DNA of 64,000 nt from Collinsella tanakaei (GTDB lineage Bacteria; Actinomycetota; Coriobacteriia; Coriobacteriales; Coriobacteriaceae). Shown here in pieces: positions 27,016 to 36,493 of the stretch. Both the position numbers and the translations under genes were made by a program. Position 1 is the stretch's first letter. Every line of letters begins with the position of its first letter. The stretch is taken from contig NZ_JAUDCO010000008.1 of NCBI RefSeq assembly GCF_030373545.1, positions 28,291 through 92,290 of the forward strand, given 5' to 3'. The notes below the pieces were generated by a model that was given only the letters and a program-made list of their open reading frames with translations, was not told the DNA's origin and searched no databases.

Positions 27016-27550
27016 CTGGGACCTCCTTGGTCACAATCGTGGTCTTGCTCGGCAAAAAGCGCACACGCACCTCGGTATCGATCGTGCCGAGCAGGCGCTC
27101 GCAGGCGTCGCTCACGCGCGCCCGCATCCGCTCGGCCAAGCGGTCGAGCCCCTCGTCTTGGAAGGCGATGGCCTCGACGGTCAGCCGAACGCGCTCGCGG
27201 TCGCGACCCGCGATGCGGCCCGTGACCGACTCGATCAGCACGTCGTCGGCCTCCGCGGAGCGCCGCGCCGACGACGTGATGGCCGCAAGGCTCACCTCGA
27301 TGGCAGGATCGCCCCCGGGGTGCACGCAGGCGGGTTCGGCGCGCTGAACGTAGGTGGCGATCACGTTTATCAGCACGCCCAGCCCGAGAATGCCGAGCGC
27401 GACGAAGGCGGCGATACGGCCGGGGAAGGTGGAGAGCAGGGCCTCGACGCGATCGGCCCAGGTGCCCGTCAGCAGACAGACCGCCGCGCCGACGACCGCC
27501 GCGCCCGCCAGAAGGTAGGCGGTGGCGAGAAGGTTTCTGAACACGCGCAT
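27005..27550 (-). CDS. amaP: Alkaline shock response membrane anchor protein AmaP
   Basis: 181 residues from the ATG at 27550. Two membrane helices near the N-terminus (about 8-28 and 45-66) are followed by a cytosolic domain with VSLAAITSSARRSA and DTEVRVRFLPSK. AmaP anchors Asp23 to the membrane. First gene of the cluster; the frame extending to 27697 crosses the yebC terminator and is rejected. Confidence 0.8.
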   Translation of the reverse strand: MRVFRNLLATAYLLAGAAVVGAAVCLLTGTWADRVEALLSTFPGRIAAFVALGILGLGVLINVIATYVQRAEPACVHPGGDPAIEVSLAAITSSARRSAEADDVLIESVTGRIAGRDRERVRLTVEAIAFQDEGLDRLAERMRARVSDACERLLGTIDTEVRVRFLPSKTTIVTKEVPDEQ

Positions 27551-27671
27551 CGCCAATTCCCCCTTTCGCGTCCCTGCGGGGCGGCGAGCGACGCGCCCCA
27601 TGGGTTTAGGTATACCCCGCGGCGGCCGATCGCTTGCAGCCGCCGCCCTACGCGTGCGCATACAACCAAAG

Positions 27672-27705
27672 AGCCGGGCCTGCGGCACGCGTCGCAAACC
27701 CGGCT
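27672..27705. terminator. Terminator downstream of yebC
   Basis: AGCCGGG (27672-27678) pairs with CCCGGCT (27699-27705). On the minus strand CTCTTTGG follows, 44 bases past the yebC stop. Confidence 0.65.
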
Positions 27706-27748
27706 TTCACATGAAACTATCCCGCAAAGGACAGGCACCGCATGGGGC

Positions 27749-28555
27749 CTACTCCTCCTCCAGGGCGGCGACGACCTCGTCGGTCATGTTCATGGTGTGG
27801 TAGACGTCCTGGACGTCGTCGAGGTCCTCGAGGCGGTCGATGAGACGCTGGACCTTCTTGGCGTCAGCCGGGGTCACGTCGGTCGGCGTGGTGGGAACCA
27901 TGGTGAGCTCGGAGCCCTTGACCTCGATGCCCTGCTCCTCAAGACCCTTGGAGACGGCCATGAGGTCACCGGGATTGGTCCACACGACCCACTCGTCGCC
28001 CGCGTCCTCGTAGTCGTCGCCACCGGCCTCGGCGACGGCCATCATGAACTCTTCCTCGTCGCCCGCGGCGCCGTTGGCCATCATGTTCTCTTTCTTGTCG
28101 TTGGGGTCAACGATCTCCTTGGCGACGACGACCTGGCCCTTGCGCTCGAACTGGAACGCAACGGAGCCGCTCGTGCCGAGGTTGCCGCCCGCGTGGCTGA
28201 ACGCGGAACGGACGTCGGCGGCGGTGCGGTTGCGGTTGTCGGTCAGGCACTCGACGTAGACCGCGACACCGGCAGGGCCGTAGCCCTCGTAGACGATGTT
28301 CTCGTAGACGGCAGCGTCGGCACCGGCACCGAAGGCCTTGTCGATGGCGCTCTTGATCTTGTCCTTGGGCATGGACTGCGCCTTGGCCTTGGCGACGGCG
28401 GCGGCAAGGCTGGCGTTGTTGTCGGGGTTGGGATCGTTGCCCAGGCGAGCGGCAACGGTGATGTTGCGGCTCAGCTTGGAGAAGAGCGCGGAGCGCTTGG
28501 CGTCCTGCGCGCCCTTACGATGCTTGGTAGTGGCCCACTTAGAGTGTCCTGACAT
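27749..28555 (-). CDS. YebC/PmpR-family protein
   Basis: 268 residues, slightly longer than the usual 240-250. It starts with the signature MSGHSKWATTKHRKG and includes YEGYGPAGVAVYVECLTDN. Family members act as DNA-binding regulators or, in recent work, help ribosomes through proline stretches. The extra length is an acidic insertion near 165-195 (AAGDEEEFMMAVAEAGGDDYE). AAGGAG lies upstream. Confidence 0.92.
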   Translation of the reverse strand: MSGHSKWATTKHRKGAQDAKRSALFSKLSRNITVAARLGNDPNPDNNASLAAAVAKAKAQSMPKDKIKSAIDKAFGAGADAAVYENIVYEGYGPAGVAVYVECLTDNRNRTAADVRSAFSHAGGNLGTSGSVAFQFERKGQVVVAKEIVDPNDKKENMMANGAAGDEEEFMMAVAEAGGDDYEDAGDEWVVWTNPGDLMAVSKGLEEQGIEVKGSELTMVPTTPTDVTPADAKKVQRLIDRLEDLDDVQDVYHTMNMTDEVVAALEEE

Positions 28556-28902
28556 GCGAGGCTCCTTCTAGATTACGCTAACCGCGCGGCGCCGGCGCGC
28601 CTGCGGTCCATAGAAACACACGTTCAAGCATGATATACCGAACGGGCATCCGGCGAAAGACCCCGCTGCCAACGCCACGCAATGAGCAACAGGGATCGAC
28701 GGGGGCGATGGCGAAAGGGCCGGTTCGCAGCGCCGTCCGCGCCTCCCTGTCGAGCCGGCGGCTATTGCGCAACAGCCGCCGGCGAGCCTTCTCCCCCGGG
28801 CCCCCATCGTGCGTGGTAGTCTGGTGCCGTCGCGAAACCGTACGGGCGCGCCGAGGCGCTTGGGCGGCCCAGCCGTTCCCCATACGACGAAAGGAAGTCA
28901 CC
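28556..28902. other. 347-base spacer with one hairpin
   Basis: It separates divergent yebC and a zinc-ribbon gene. A perfect 10-bp hairpin, GCCGGCGGCT (28754-28763) with AGCCGCCGGC (28774-28783), stands mid-region without a T run. A TATATCAT-like box on the minus strand near 28630 could serve yebC. No gene is seen. Confidence 0.5.
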
Positions 28903-29409
28903 ATGTATTGCGCTAACTGCGGAAAAGACAATCCCGAGGGCGCGAAGTTCTGCGCTGGATGCGGAGCCCCGCTCGCCGGTGCGGCACCGGTGACGCCCGC
29001 AGCGCAGCCCGCTCCCGCCGCCGAGCCGAAGCCTGCCGCCGATCCGACGCCCGCCGCCCAGCCGACCGCCGCGCCGCAGGAACCCGGGATCGTCTCCGCG
29101 CCGGCCCCGACCTACACCTACACGCCGACGTCCGGCCAGGCGCCCGTCGTCACCTATGGCTACCAGCCGCCTGCCATGTCCTCCAACGACCGCACGCTGC
29201 GCATGGTCGCCTTCATCTTCTGCATCGTCTCGTGCGTGGCGATCGGTTGGATGATCATCCCGCTCGCCTGGCTCATCCCCATGACCGTCCACACCTACGG
29301 CATCTACAAGGGAACCAAGAACAACACCACGGGCTTTGCCGTCTGCACCCTCCTGTTCTCCAACCTCGTCGCAGGCATCCTGCTGCTCGTCTCCACCAAG
29401 GACGCATAA
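28903..29409 (+). CDS. Zinc-ribbon protein with Pro/Ala linker and two membrane helices
   Basis: 168 residues from the ATG at 28903 (AAAGGAAG upstream). Zinc ribbon CANCG and CAGCG (residues 3-22), a Pro/Ala-rich linker (about 27-95), then two hydrophobic helices (about 101-125 and 143-163). The membrane part (IIPLAWLIPMTVHTYGIYKG) resembles the small domains seen in other ribbon proteins. Fourth such protein in the window. Function unknown. Confidence 0.75.
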   Translation: MYCANCGKDNPEGAKFCAGCGAPLAGAAPVTPAAQPAPAAEPKPAADPTPAAQPTAAPQEPGIVSAPAPTYTYTPTSGQAPVVTYGYQPPAMSSNDRTLRMVAFIFCIVSCVAIGWMIIPLAWLIPMTVHTYGIYKGTKNNTTGFAVCTLLFSNLVAGILLLVSTKDA

Positions 29410-29440
29410 GGCGCATCCAAACCACTTCGTGTGACATGAG

Positions 29441-29484
29441 GCGCGGTGCGAGAGGATTACCCCTCGCACCGCGCTCTTTTGTTG
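29441..29484 (+). terminator. Terminator of the 28,903-29,409 gene
   Basis: A perfect 12-bp hairpin with arms GCGCGGTGCGAG (29441-29452) and CTCGCACCGCGC (29463-29474), followed by TCTTTTGTT. Confidence 0.8.
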
Positions 29485-29637
29485 GAAACGGCGTACTGCC
29501 TTTTCGGGGCGAGCGATCTGCGACGTTACGGCGCGCTCACCCTGGCGACGCGATACGTTCCCCCACCCGAGCAGATGCCGCGTCGATGGATAAAAACACC
29601 GTTAAATGCAGGGACAGACTTCATTCCAAAAAAGTTG

Positions 29638-29666
29638 TTGCATGCCTGACGCCACATGGCTATGAT
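29638..29666 (+). promoter_or_regulatory. Promoter of the P-type ATPase gene
   Basis: -35 TTGCAT (29638-29643), 17-base spacer, -10 TATGAT (29661-29666). The predicted start is about 90 bases before the ATPase ATG. Confidence 0.5.
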
Positions 29667-29675
29667 GCGTGCCAA

Positions 29676-29760
29676 CCACAGGGAGGTCGCGCGAGCCCTG
29701 TGGCCATGCATTCCACTTTTCCGCCGGAGCGCTCAGCTCCGAACGGTGGGAAGGAGAGGT
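29676..29760 (+). promoter_or_regulatory. Structured 5' leader of the ATPase message
   Basis: Two hairpins fill the leader. CCACAGGG (29676-29683) pairs with CCCTGTGG (29696-29703). CCAC (29713-29716) and GGAGC (29726-29730) pair with GTGG (29746-29749) and GCTCC (29736-29740). The second one ends against the GGAAGGAG ribosome site, so folding could affect translation. I could not match it to a known riboswitch class. Confidence 0.35.
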
Positions 29761-29763
29761 CTC

Positions 29764-32691
29764 ATGGGACGACCGAATGACGCATCGTCGCATGCGGCGA
29801 TGAGCCAAGACCCCGACCCTCACCTAGGGTCGGCCACGCATGCACGGGCAGACGCACAATCCGACGATCTGCTCGAATCTATCCGACACGCAACAATCGA
29901 ACAGGCACTCGAACGGCTTTCCGCCCGCACCGGTGGCTTGAGCTCCGAAGAGGCGACAAGGCGCCAGGCGACATACGGTAAAAACCTGATCGAATCGGGC
30001 AAGAGGCGCTCGCCCATCCTGGCGTTTCTGTCCAACTTCACGCACCTGATGGCGATCCTCCTGTGGGTCGCCGGCACCATCGCCTTCATTGCCGGCCTGC
30101 CCGAGCTGGGCGTCGCGGTGTGGCTCGTCAACATCATCAACGGCGTCTTCAGCTTCTGGCAGGAAGCGCGCGCGAGCCAGGCAACCGAAGCGCTCAAGAA
30201 GATGCTGCCCGCCTACACCGACGTCATCCGCGACGGACAGGAGCAGAAGGTGCTTGCCGAGGACCTCGTTCCCGGCGACATCATGCTGCTGGCCGAAGGC
30301 GACCGGATATCGGCTGACGCCCGCGTCATCGCAAGCTCCGATCTGCAGGTCAACCAGTCCACCTTAAACGGCGAATCGAACCCCTCGCGCAAAGTCGCCG
30401 ACGCCGTGCTCGAGGAAGGCCTCTCGCCCGCCGAGATACCCAACCTGGTGTTCGCGGGCACGAGTGTATCGGAGGGCAACGGGCGCGCCGTCGTCATGCG
30501 CATCGGCATGGACACCGAATTCGGCAAGATCGCAAGCCTCACCCAGAACATGCAGGAGGCGCCCAGCCCGCTCCAGCGCGACCTCGACCGCTTGACCAAG
30601 CAGGTCACCGTCTTCGCCATGTGCATGGGCCTGATCTTTTTCGCCTTGAGCATGTTCGTCGTGCGCGAGCCGTTCGCGAGCTCGTTTATCTTCGCGCTCG
30701 GCATGGTCGTGGCGTTCATTCCCGAAGGCCTGCTGCCGACCGTGACCCTGTCGCTCGCCATGGCCGTACAGCGCATGAGCAAGCGAAACGCCCTGGTCAA
30801 AAAGCTGAACTCCGTCGAGGCGCTCGGATCGACGAGCGTCATCTGCACCGACAAGACCGGAACGCTCACGCAAAACGAGATGACCGTCAACCATCTGTGG
30901 ACCGCGACGCGCGAGTACGACCTGACCGGCGTGGGCTACGCGCCGGTCGGCACCATCGAGTCGGAAGGGACGGCCTATCGCGCGGTGGACGACCCCGATC
31001 TGGAGCTGCTGCTCGAAGGCGGCCTTCTGTGCGGCAACGCGCGCCTGCGCGCACCGGAGGAGGACGGGCAGCGCTACGAGGTCTACGGCGACCCCACCGA
31101 GGCGTGCCTGATCGTGTCGGCGCAGAAGGGCGGCATCGACCCTGCCGAGCTCGAACGGCGCATGCCCCGCGTGAAGGAGCTGCCCTTCGAGAGCCGCCGC
31201 AAGCGCATGACCACGGTGCACGCGCTGGAGGACCCCATCGACGGCGCCGCGCGCGTCGCCTTCACGAAGGGGGCACCCAACGAGGTCGTGCGCCTTGCGG
31301 ACACCGTCCGCATCGACGGGCAGACCGTGCCCATGACCGATGAGCTTCGCGCGCGGATCATGGCGGCCAACGACGGCTATGCCGCAGACGGCCTGCGCGT
31401 GCTCGCCGTGGCGTACCGTCCCCTCGGCGCCCAGGCGGTGCGCGAGGGCGTGCCCACGTCTCTGAACGCCTATACGCCCGAGACCGTCGAGTGCCACCTC
31501 ACCTTCGTCGGCCTCGAGGTCATGATGGATCCGCCTCGTCCCGAGGTGGCCGCCGCCGTGGCGGAATGCCGCCGCGCCGGCATCCGCATCGTCATGATCA
31601 CCGGCGACTACGGCCTCACCGCCGCGAGCATTGCGCGCCGCATCGGCATCGTGGACGGCGACGACCTGTCCGTCATCTCGGGCTTCGAGCTCGCGCACAT
31701 GGACGACGCCGAGCTCAAACGTCGCCTTGCCGGCCAGGTGGTCTTCGCCCGCATGGCGCCCGAGCAGAAGCTGCGCGTGGTCTCCGCCCTGCAGGAGATG
31801 GGCGAGGTCGTGGCGGTCACCGGCGACGGCGTCAACGACGCGCCCGCCCTCAAGAAGGCCGACATCGGCGTGGCCATGGGCGTCGCCGGAACCGACGTCG
31901 CCAAGGAAGCCGCCGACATGATCTTGACCGACGACAACTTCGCCTCGATCGTCGCCTCGATCGAGGAGGGGCGCGCCGTCTACAGCAATATCCGCAAGTT
32001 CCTGCTGTACATCCTGAACTCCAACGCGCCGGAAGCGGTGCCCAATGCGGTGTACCTGCTCTCGGGCGGAGCGGTCCCGCTGCCCCTGACCACCATGCAG
32101 ATCCTCACCATCGACCTGGGCACCGATATGCTGCCGGCACTCGGTCTGGGCACCGAACCGCCCGAGCAGACCGTCATGGACCAGCCGCCGCGCGACCCGA
32201 ACGAGCGGCTGCTCAACCGCCGCGTGCTGGTCAAGGCCTTCCTGTGGTACGGCCTCATGGGGTCGGTCGCCGCCATGGTCGGGTACTTCCTGGTCAACGT
32301 GCTCAACGGCTGGCCCGGCGTCCCGCTGGCGGGCTTGGGCGACGAGGGCGACCCGGTCTACATCCAGGCGACGACCATGACGCTCGCCGGCATCGTCTTC
32401 GCCCAGATCGGTCAGGTCATGAACTGCCGCACCGAGAAGACCTCCGTGTTCAAGGTCGGCCTGTTCTCCAACCGCAAGATCTTGATCGGCATCGCCTTCG
32501 AGGTCGCGCTCATCGTGTTCCTCACGATGTTTCCGCCGCTGCAAGGCGTGTTCAACACCGCCCCGCTCGCATGGCAGGACTACGTCTTCCTGTGCTGCAT
32601 ACCGCCGGTGGTCATCGCCATCGAGGAGGCGCGCAAGGCGTGGCTGCGCCACCGCGATGCCGTGCGCGCGAAGCGAGGTGATGGACGATGA
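29764..32691 (+). CDS. Type II P-type cation-transporting ATPase
   Basis: 975 residues from the ATG at 29764 (GGAAGGAG upstream). The N-terminal cation ATPase domain is followed by helices M1-M2, the actuator motif TLNGESNP, the PEGL motif of M4 (AFIPEGLLPTVTL), the phosphorylated Asp in CTDKTGTLT (D363), the hinge GDGVNDAP (687-694) and six C-terminal helices. The layout fits Ca2+- or Na+/K+-type pumps; the ion is not certain. It is followed by two TrkA-type genes (118 bases to the first), so K+ or Na+ balance is a sensible guess. Confidence 0.9.
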   Translation: MGRPNDASSHAAMSQDPDPHLGSATHARADAQSDDLLESIRHATIEQALERLSARTGGLSSEEATRRQATYGKNLIESGKRRSPILAFLSNFTHLMAILLWVAGTIAFIAGLPELGVAVWLVNIINGVFSFWQEARASQATEALKKMLPAYTDVIRDGQEQKVLAEDLVPGDIMLLAEGDRISADARVIASSDLQVNQSTLNGESNPSRKVADAVLEEGLSPAEIPNLVFAGTSVSEGNGRAVVMRIGMDTEFGKIASLTQNMQEAPSPLQRDLDRLTKQVTVFAMCMGLIFFALSMFVVREPFASSFIFALGMVVAFIPEGLLPTVTLSLAMAVQRMSKRNALVKKLNSVEALGSTSVICTDKTGTLTQNEMTVNHLWTATREYDLTGVGYAPVGTIESEGTAYRAVDDPDLELLLEGGLLCGNARLRAPEEDGQRYEVYGDPTEACLIVSAQKGGIDPAELERRMPRVKELPFESRRKRMTTVHALEDPIDGAARVAFTKGAPNEVVRLADTVRIDGQTVPMTDELRARIMAANDGYAADGLRVLAVAYRPLGAQAVREGVPTSLNAYTPETVECHLTFVGLEVMMDPPRPEVAAAVAECRRAGIRIVMITGDYGLTAASIARRIGIVDGDDLSVISGFELAHMDDAELKRRLAGQVVFARMAPEQKLRVVSALQEMGEVVAVTGDGVNDAPALKKADIGVAMGVAGTDVAKEAADMILTDDNFASIVASIEEGRAVYSNIRKFLLYILNSNAPEAVPNAVYLLSGGAVPLPLTTMQILTIDLGTDMLPALGLGTEPPEQTVMDQPPRDPNERLLNRRVLVKAFLWYGLMGSVAAMVGYFLVNVLNGWPGVPLAGLGDEGDPVYIQATTMTLAGIVFAQIGQVMNCRTEKTSVFKVGLFSNRKILIGIAFEVALIVFLTMFPPLQGVFNTAPLAWQDYVFLCCIPPVVIAIEEARKAWLRHRDAVRAKRGDGR

Positions 32692-32809
32692 GGTCACCGG
32701 TACCGGCAAGGCGCGCCGCCCGGCAGGCTCACTCCAAACGGTGGTACCGCAGCGGCACCGCGCCTCACGCCATGAAGTCTTTCTCCCCTCTTTGTAAGGA
32801 TGGTGCACG

Positions 32810-33463
32810 ATGAACGTTATCGTCGTAGGCGTCGGTTTTATGGGATCCGGCCTGGTCAAGCGCCTTGCGCGCCAAGGGTTCGACGTCACCGCCGTCGACC
32901 GCGATCAGGCTGCGCTCGATGGGCTCGGGTCCGATTTCGAGGGCGCCCGCATCTGCGGGGTCGGATTCGAGCGCTCGGTGCTTGAGGAGGCGGGGATCGT
33001 ACGCGCGAGCGCGCTCGTGTCGTGCATGGGCTCCGACGAGGCCAACATCGTCGTCGCCCACATCGCGCGCAGCATGTTCCGCGTCCCCCGCGTCATCGCC
33101 CGCCTGCATGACCTCTCCAAGGCGGAAACGTATCGGCGTCTGGACATCCAGACGATCTCGCCCAACGCATGGGGCATCTCGCGTATCTGCGAGCTGCTCA
33201 CCTACCAGCAGCTCGACGGCGTGTTCGAGATCGGATCGGGCGAGGTGCGCCTGGTCCGCGCGGACGTGCCGCCGCTGCTCGCCGGGGCGACGGTCCGCGA
33301 GATCACCAGCATCGGCGAGGTGCAGATCGTAAGCGTCTCGCACGGTAACGAGACGTTCATTCCCACCCAGGGGACGATCCTGTCCGACGGCGACATCGTC
33401 TACGCGGCGGTCGCATCCTCCGCGAGTCGGAAATTCAAGCAGATGCTCGGCATCGGAGAGTAG
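32810..33463 (+). CDS. TrkA-type K+ channel/transport regulatory protein (first copy)
   Basis: 217 residues. The N-terminal RCK/TrkA-N Rossmann domain has a GVGFMGSG nucleotide loop (7-14) and the acidic strand end VDRD. The TrkA-C domain covers about 135-215. Such subunits bind NAD(H) or ATP and gate TrkH-type potassium uptake on the membrane's inner face. The gene is paired with a second TrkA 9 bases downstream. No membrane subunit TrkH is in the window. Confidence 0.88.
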   Translation: MNVIVVGVGFMGSGLVKRLARQGFDVTAVDRDQAALDGLGSDFEGARICGVGFERSVLEEAGIVRASALVSCMGSDEANIVVAHIARSMFRVPRVIARLHDLSKAETYRRLDIQTISPNAWGISRICELLTYQQLDGVFEIGSGEVRLVRADVPPLLAGATVREITSIGEVQIVSVSHGNETFIPTQGTILSDGDIVYAAVASSASRKFKQMLGIGE

Positions 33464-33472
33464 GCGGTACCT

Positions 33473-34132
33473 ATGCAGATCATCATCGCAGGCGGCGGCA
33501 AGGTCGGCGCCCATCTGGCATCTCAGCTGTGCAGCGACGGCGAGACGGTCACCATTATCGAAAACCAACGCGAGAAAGTCGCGCGGCTGCGCCGCACCTG
33601 CCCGGAGTGCACCGTGATCGAGGGCAGCGCGACCGACCCGCTCGTGCTCGAGCGCGCCGGCATCCACATGGCCGACGTTCTGGCCGTCGTGACCGGCAAA
33701 GACGAGGTGAACCTCGTCATCGCCATGCTCGGCAAGATGGAGTTCGCCGTCCCGCGCGTCATCTCGCGCGTGAACGATCCGTCCAACGCGTGGATGTTCA
33801 CGCCGGTCAACGGCGTCGACGTCGCCATCAACCAAGCCGAGATCACCGTGCGCTTCATCCACGAGGGCATGAACCTGCGCGACATGTTCACCCTCATGAA
33901 GCTGGGGCGCGATGAGCACAGCATCGTGCAGGCGACGGTGAACCCCGGAGCCAAGGTCGACGGCGCGCCCCTGGCCGACATCGCGTTTCCCGCCCAGACG
34001 ATCGTCGTCGCCGTCGAGCGCGGCGGCAACCTTACGGTCCCCAACGGACGCACCGTGCTGCGCGCCGGCGACGAGGCGATTCTATTCTGCAGCCGCGAGG
34101 GTCGCGACGCGATCCGGCGGCTCTTCGCGTAA
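33473..34132 (+). CDS. TrkA-type K+ transport regulatory protein (second copy)
   Basis: 219 residues with the same plan as its neighbour: AGGGKVGAHLA loop, EGSATDPLVLERAGI, then a TrkA-C domain (LAGATV-like segment replaced by APLADIAFPAQTIVVAV). The pair is clearly diverged, so they probably form a hetero-oligomeric ring. It ends at a two-way terminator. Confidence 0.88.
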   Translation: MQIIIAGGGKVGAHLASQLCSDGETVTIIENQREKVARLRRTCPECTVIEGSATDPLVLERAGIHMADVLAVVTGKDEVNLVIAMLGKMEFAVPRVISRVNDPSNAWMFTPVNGVDVAINQAEITVRFIHEGMNLRDMFTLMKLGRDEHSIVQATVNPGAKVDGAPLADIAFPAQTIVVAVERGGNLTVPNGRTVLRAGDEAILFCSREGRDAIRRLFA

Positions 34133-34153
34133 GCGGTGAACGCGCAAGATACG

Positions 34154-34210
34154 GGCAGGGGCTCTTTACAGGGAAGGTCGCGCGCGGCCCTATGTGAAGG
34201 CGCCCCTGCC
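34154..34210. terminator. Bidirectional terminator between trkA and the DUF6020-like gene
   Basis: GGCAGGGGC (34154-34162) pairs with GCCCCTGCC (34202-34210). The second arm touches the stop codon of the minus-strand gene. Confidence 0.6.
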
Positions 34211-36345
34211 TACCGTGTGCGCATATCGAGCGCCGCGACGGCGGCAAACGGCAGCGTGAATATCACCGGATACAGATAGCGCAGGTAGGTCGCTCCGTTA
34301 CAAGGGCCGATCAGACACACGGCAAGCACCGCGACAAGCGGTGCGACCAGCGCGCAGCCGCGCCAGCTGCGCTCGCGCATCAGGTAGATGAGCGCCAAGA
34401 CGAGCGCCCACACATACGGCGCCGAGGTCATCGCCAGCGACAGGACCGGAAGCTGCAGCCACGCCGTCCGATACAGCCCGACCGCCTGGTCGAGCACCTC
34501 GGTCGCCGGCGTGATCCACCGATGGAAATCGAAGTGCTCGCGATTGTCCGCACGCGCCATGATCTGGTCGCTCGACGCCGTGGTATACATCCACGGCACC
34601 CGCTCGCTGGGATAGACGTAGCCGTAGTAGTTGGCGATCGTCGCCGAGAGGTAGCACGCCGGGTCGCGAAGGAGCTGCGCGGCCCATACGCGCAGGTACG
34701 CGGCAAGGTCATCGACGCTCGCATACTCGTTGAAGCCGTTTTTGACGGCGTCTGACTTGGTCGGCACGTAGCGGGACGCCAGCGTGTCGTAGCCGAGCAC
34801 GCGGTCGATAACCGTCCGCTCCTCCTCAGTGACCAATCCGTCGTCGGCACCACCGGCGATACCGGCATGCGCGCCGTCGTGCTTCTCCGCGTAGCGTGCG
34901 GTCTGCTGAAACGGGATGGAGAGCACCTCGCGACGGCTGCCCGGCGTGATGTGGAGAGCGGGCATGACCACGGCGGTAAACGCGAGATGGGCGACAAGCG
35001 CCACGCCCAATGCAATGAGCGACGCCCGGGCTGCGCGTCGACACGCATATGCGGCTGTAGGCACAGCGCGACGAGCATCCCGCAGGCGGATTGCGGCAAC
35101 GGGCACGCACGCGACGACCGAAAATATCACACCGCCGTTGCGCAGAAACGCCGTTCCCAAGCACGCCATGACAAGCAGCACCTCATCGCGGCGTCCCCAT
35201 GACGCCGGCCCCGGCCCATCGCCTTCGCCTCCGTGCGGAGCGAGCAGCTTGGCCACCTGTGCCACCAGCAACGCGAGCGCATCGGCAAACAGGACATCCT
35301 TGGTGATCAGGACGGCGTAGTTGGAAAACAGGGGCACGAGGGCGAAGATCGCGAGCACGACCGCGCGAGCGGGCGCTTCGACACCGAGCCGCTTGAGCGT
35401 GGAAACCAGATATGCTGCGCACGCGGCGGTCGCTGTGAACTGCAGGACCGTGTAGATGAACAGCCCTGCGTTCTCATCGCCGGCAAGCGCCTTGCCAAGC
35501 TGCACGCATCCACCGAGCAGCGCGGTGTGCGCCACGGGGTGATGCCCGTTGAGCACGACATCGGGATCGATCAGCTTGAGGTAGGAGCTCGTCCCGCTCG
35601 GCAGGCCGAGCCATTGGCGGATCTGGTCGCCCGTGTCCCCCATAAACACGCCGGGAGCGCTGGCAAGAAGCGTCGGGGCCCATGCGGCGACCAGCACGGC
35701 AAGCGGCACGGTAAACGGATGGCGCTCGAAAAGACGCCATCCGGCGCGCACGGAAGTCGGCGCAACTCGTCCGCCCGCACGCTCCCGCAACCCTTGTATC
35801 TCATCGAACAACCCGAACAGCAGGGTGATTCCGACAAGAGCGAACACGAACCAACCCGCTGCGGCGATCAGCGATGCGATGATACGGCTTGCGCCGCCGA
35901 GCACCAGCGAGGCGTCGCCGACCGCGTCGTAGCTCTTCCCTACCACCATGCAGCAGGCAAAAGCGAATGCCGGCAGCAGCGCCGAGGGCTTTCGAGCGCT
36001 CGTCGCGCCAAACACGACGGCGCGGATGGGGAGCGCCGCCAGGGCGGCGAGCGCGAACAGGAAGGGCGCCGAGCTGCGCCCGGAAAACGAAAGCAGCACC
36101 TCGTACCCGATGTAGAGCGCACCGGTCGCATCGGGGTCGATGCGCTGAATTGCCTCGTACGAAGCGGCGGCGGGATCAAACGAGCAGGCAAGCGCCACGA
36201 GCAGCGCCAGCGCGAAAGCTACGGCCGTCTGCGCAGGCGGGTAGCGCGCAAACAGCAGCTCCCGTACGCGCAGGGGTGCATCCGCGTCTCCGCCGTCTTG
36301 CGCGACGAAGGAATGGAGGCCCCGGTCGCAATCGAGTGATGCCAT
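34210..36345 (-). CDS. Large polytopic membrane protein, DUF6020-like
   Basis: 711 residues with about 12 or more hydrophobic helices. A long hydrophilic loop (about 470-590) contains FQQTARYAEKHDG, ASRYVPTKSDAVKNGF and YYGYVYPSERVPWMYT. Motifs such as GDTGDQIRQWLG and NGHHPVAHT after helix 6 recall membrane glycosyltransferases and the DUF6020 group. A role in envelope polysaccharide assembly is an inference from that likeness. No operon partner is evident. Confidence 0.65.
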   Translation of the reverse strand: MASLDCDRGLHSFVAQDGGDADAPLRVRELLFARYPPAQTAVAFALALLVALACSFDPAAASYEAIQRIDPDATGALYIGYEVLLSFSGRSSAPFLFALAALAALPIRAVVFGATSARKPSALLPAFAFACCMVVGKSYDAVGDASLVLGGASRIIASLIAAAGWFVFALVGITLLFGLFDEIQGLRERAGGRVAPTSVRAGWRLFERHPFTVPLAVLVAAWAPTLLASAPGVFMGDTGDQIRQWLGLPSGTSSYLKLIDPDVVLNGHHPVAHTALLGGCVQLGKALAGDENAGLFIYTVLQFTATAACAAYLVSTLKRLGVEAPARAVVLAIFALVPLFSNYAVLITKDVLFADALALLVAQVAKLLAPHGGEGDGPGPASWGRRDEVLLVMACLGTAFLRNGGVIFSVVACVPVAAIRLRDARRAVPTAAYACRRAARASLIALGVALVAHLAFTAVVMPALHITPGSRREVLSIPFQQTARYAEKHDGAHAGIAGGADDGLVTEEERTVIDRVLGYDTLASRYVPTKSDAVKNGFNEYASVDDLAAYLRVWAAQLLRDPACYLSATIANYYGYVYPSERVPWMYTTASSDQIMARADNREHFDFHRWITPATEVLDQAVGLYRTAWLQLPVLSLAMTSAPYVWALVLALIYLMRERSWRGCALVAPLVAVLAVCLIGPCNGATYLRYLYPVIFTLPFAAVAALDMRTR

Positions 36346-36493
36346 ACGGTAGCGTCCTTTCGGTCATCCCCCGACACGAACGCGTAAATTGAGGTCGAAC
36401 GTCTTTTCACGCGCGTTGGCACACACCGCATCCGCATCTTCGGTACCCGTTCGCGTCCCGCACGGACACCTCACTCGCTTTTTCTTGAAACCC

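Noticed and set aside
29676..29760. Known riboswitch (yybP-ykoY, M-box or ydaO type) before the P-type ATPase
   Set aside because: Two hairpins are present, but the conserved core sequences of these classes were not recognised.
30364..32889. 841-residue minus-strand frame
   Set aside because: Antisense shadow of the P-type ATPase gene.
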